From: Serilophus lunatus
Taxonomy: Eukaryota > Chordata > Aves > Passeriformes > Eurylaimidae
DNA length: 64,000 bases
Direction: 5' to 3'
Assembly: GCA_013399895.1 (NCBI GenBank)
Contig: VXBA01002855.1
Location: 2,406,509-2,470,508 of the forward strand
In this document: positions 61,461 to 64,000 of the stretch, one piece after another
Layout of the letters: each line of letters begins with the position of its first letter
Numbering within the stretch: the first letter of the stretch is position 1
Translations under genes and position numbers: made by a program
The notes under the pieces: model-generated
Told to the model about the DNA's origin: nothing
Database searches by the model: none
Seen by the model: the letters and a program-made list of their open reading frames with translations, nothing else

Positions 61461-64000
61461 GTAGTCTAGATATCCTTCTCTGTGCTGAAAGAGAGTGCTT
61501 TGTGGTTTGGTTTGTTGTTTTTTTTTCTGAAATCCACAGCCACTAGAAAAGCCGTTAATTAGAGTAAGTGCACACTATGTTACTTCAAGGCTTGAAGATC
61601 CAGCGAGGGTGGGAGAGCTGACTCAGAAGTTGTGAATTAGATTCCTGGCACAAATTCCAGTTTAAGTAACAGTTTCTAGCTCGCTGCCCCAACACGTAAG
61701 GCTGGATAAAAAACAAATGATGAGTGCAAAATATATGTTGTCAAAATGTTTATTTTCTATATATCTTTAATGAGTGCAACGATTTTTGCAGTTAATTTTT
61801 AGATTATGTCCCAGGTTACTAAAAGCTAAATTAATTTATACTAAAACATGATATTCATAAGGGCACATTCTTATTTTAGACTTTAAGGTAGAATTTATTC
61901 AAAGATTAGAAACATTCCCTTAATTTACAAATTGAAATTATATTAATGAACTCATTAAAAAAATGAGGTAATCATGTACATTGTGCACTGAAAATACACA
62001 TGTACAAGCATAGGCAAGTATAAAGGAAGAGCTTTTAAGGCCACTTTTTTCCAATCTTCTTTCATTTCTGATGGCATACTGTACTGTGTGTTCAATTTGC
62101 TCCTGACTCAGCACGATACTGGTCATTTGAGAAGTTTAAGTATTTGAGATGGTCTTGACTCCCATCCTTTTAAATGTGCTCTCATCCTTCAAGCCAAACA
62201 CATGCTTAAATACTTTCCAGTAAGAAATAAAGATTTTCTTTGATATAGTTGAATTATGCATGGTTTTTCCCACTTCCCTAGACAACTGTGGAATCAGGGT
62301 GGCCTGCAAAAAGTAATTTCATAGGCTGCTGTGACTGTGTCAAAAACCAAAGAGCCTTTATCTGTAAAACTCAAGAAAAACTCCCACAGAATTTAAGAGT
62401 AAATTATTTGTGTTGATTTCAATATTTTGACAGTGTGACCCCAGGCAAAGAATTAGATATAGACTGAAGCACTGTAAATTTTCCAAGATCTACCTTATAT
62501 TTCTCTTGTATGGAATTTATACTGATTCTATGGTTCCAGGAGAATAGGGTCATTTTGGAGCAGGCCTGCCATGTAAAGTTAGTCATTGATCAGAAAGGAG
62601 CAAATACCTTTAAATGTTTCCTTAAAAAACATAAGCAAATGCTTTGGACCCATTGATACAAGTTAAAGGCAATGGGTAACTTGTGACTTCAGGTCAAAAC
62701 AAAGTATGTGGAAGAGTTGTACTTTCAGGTAAGGTTTCTACAATAGCCACCCAAAAATCAGGATGACTAGTTTGCAGCCCAATCACAACATGATTTTCAA
62801 TAGGCATCTTTTTAATTAAGAATGATTGTAAGAAGGCATTGTAGCAAAGAAAAAAAAAATGTAGTGGCCTCAGAAGAGAATGTACCAGATGTGGAAAGGA
62901 CACTTTGGAGTGCTGCTGGTGTGGAGAGGGTTTGGCATGGCTGAGTCTTTTCCAGCTGTGGCCTGTGAAGTGATTGGAATTGGAGTCAGTGGACAACAGA
63001 TGCCAAAGATGTTTCTAGCACTTACTACAAGTATCATTGTACTGCTACTTCTGTTGAAGACTAGGCATTTGATGAGTAAAATTTAAGCGACCTTAATGGA
63101 GAACCTTAGGAGCACTTGCAGCAGAAGGCGGCTGCAGTTTGGCTCTGATAAGGAATAGTTTTGGTAGAAGACACTTGGGGCTTGCACAATGTAGAAACAT
63201 TTCTCTTATTTTGAAGTCACAGTACTATTTATTCTTGAGCCATTGCTCATTCTGCTTTACATATGAGCCTGTCATTTATTGCCTCTCATCACTGGTTCAA
63301 AAATCTTTTTCCGTTGTTTCTTACGAAGTTTTGTCTTCGGTCTCTCAAGGCATCTGTAAAGGCAAAACACTGCCTCTTAACCCTCTTAACTCAGTTATGA
63401 ACTTCTGGTTGTGTGTGTCTGTTTAAGGACATGAGTGACAGACATAGTGAGCTTCTTGTGACAGTCAGAAAGAGTCCCTTATACATGGTCGCAGTGTACT
63501 ATCTAGATCTTGAATGTAGAGGTGGTTTTTATGATGAATAATAAAAGCAAAGATTTTTAACATAATACAAAATCTAATGTAAGAATTTAATGACAGGAGC
63601 TGTATTATGTTTAATAAAATGTCACTTTCTTAATTAGTGTTTTCTAATAAGTCATTTCCAGTACCATTCACTGCTCCTACCAATAAAATTCTTACAAAAG
63701 CTCAGCAAAAATATGCTGAAGCTTGGCCTGCTAATGTTGCTGTCTGTTTTACGAGTCTTTTTTATTATACATGAGGAAGAAAAACTAATGTCTGGGGAAA
63801 AGTGCTCATAGCGAAAACATTACATTTTGCCTTGCCTGTGGTTGTTTAAATAAAGGGGGAGGGGATACTGATCCAATATTGAAATGCCAGTGTTTGTTCT
63901 ATTTTTGCATGAATAATACTTGCTGCCTTCAGGTCCTCACTTTTTTTTGCTGCCATGCTGTTGCACCGTGTTTTTTAGAACAACCTCTTTGAGAATTGGT
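61461..64000 (+). other. PARD3B intron 9 (start only)
   Basis: This begins with the GTAGTC donor in phase 1 and runs off the window. I see AT-rich sequence and no candidate for the next exon, which in the family should encode a block beginning near LLLPNDGW. Confidence 0.75.

Noticed and set aside
61461..64000. Search for the next PARD3B exon in the tail of the window
   Set aside because: No acceptor followed by an open phase-1 frame matching the next conserved block was found.

Overview
The window looks like an AT-rich stretch of a bird autosome carrying the middle of one large, intron-rich gene, PARD3B (PAR3-beta / PAR3L, a cell-polarity scaffold), on the + strand. Bird origin is inferred from several CR1 LINE copies with avian-type 3' ends, a 5'-truncated avian ERVL-type LTR, and the absence of mammalian SINEs and L1. 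The 5' end of a complete LTR (TGTGGTGGTTTGAC) resembles LTRs common in songbirds, but the order cannot be fixed from sequence alone.

Gene content: nine coding exons were found by matching conserved PARD3B protein segments and checking that reading phase is kept across every splice junction: 17272-17363, 27130-27216, 30707-30832, 35927-36282, 38402-38541, 39285-39413, 51930-52115, 58016-58186 and 61331-61460. Together they give 1417 nt (472 codons plus 1 nt) of uninterrupted frame. They encode the end of the N-terminal linker, PDZ1 (exons 2-4), PDZ2 (end of exon 4 to exon 6), PDZ3 (exons 7-8) and the start of the C-terminal linker. The first visible exon starts in phase 0 and the last ends in phase 1, so the N-terminal oligomerisation (CR1/NTD) exons lie upstream and the C-terminal exons downstream, both outside the window.

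Layout: 1-17271 is upstream intron with a truncated ERVL LTR. 17364-39284 is a run of introns of 0.7-9.8 kb with three CR1 fragments, a complete solo LTR with a 5-bp target-site duplication, and an old MIR-like SINE. 39414-51929 is a 12.5-kb intron with an internally deleted CR1 and a strong hairpin. 52116-64000 holds three introns with only simple repeats.

I saw no second protein-coding gene, RNA gene, CRISPR array, operon or prokaryote-type system. The other open frames look like chance frames or fall inside repeats. The most notable non-exonic item is the CpG-rich solo LTR at 34943-35790, ending 136 bp before a PDZ1 exon. I do not think the window holds a novel biological system.
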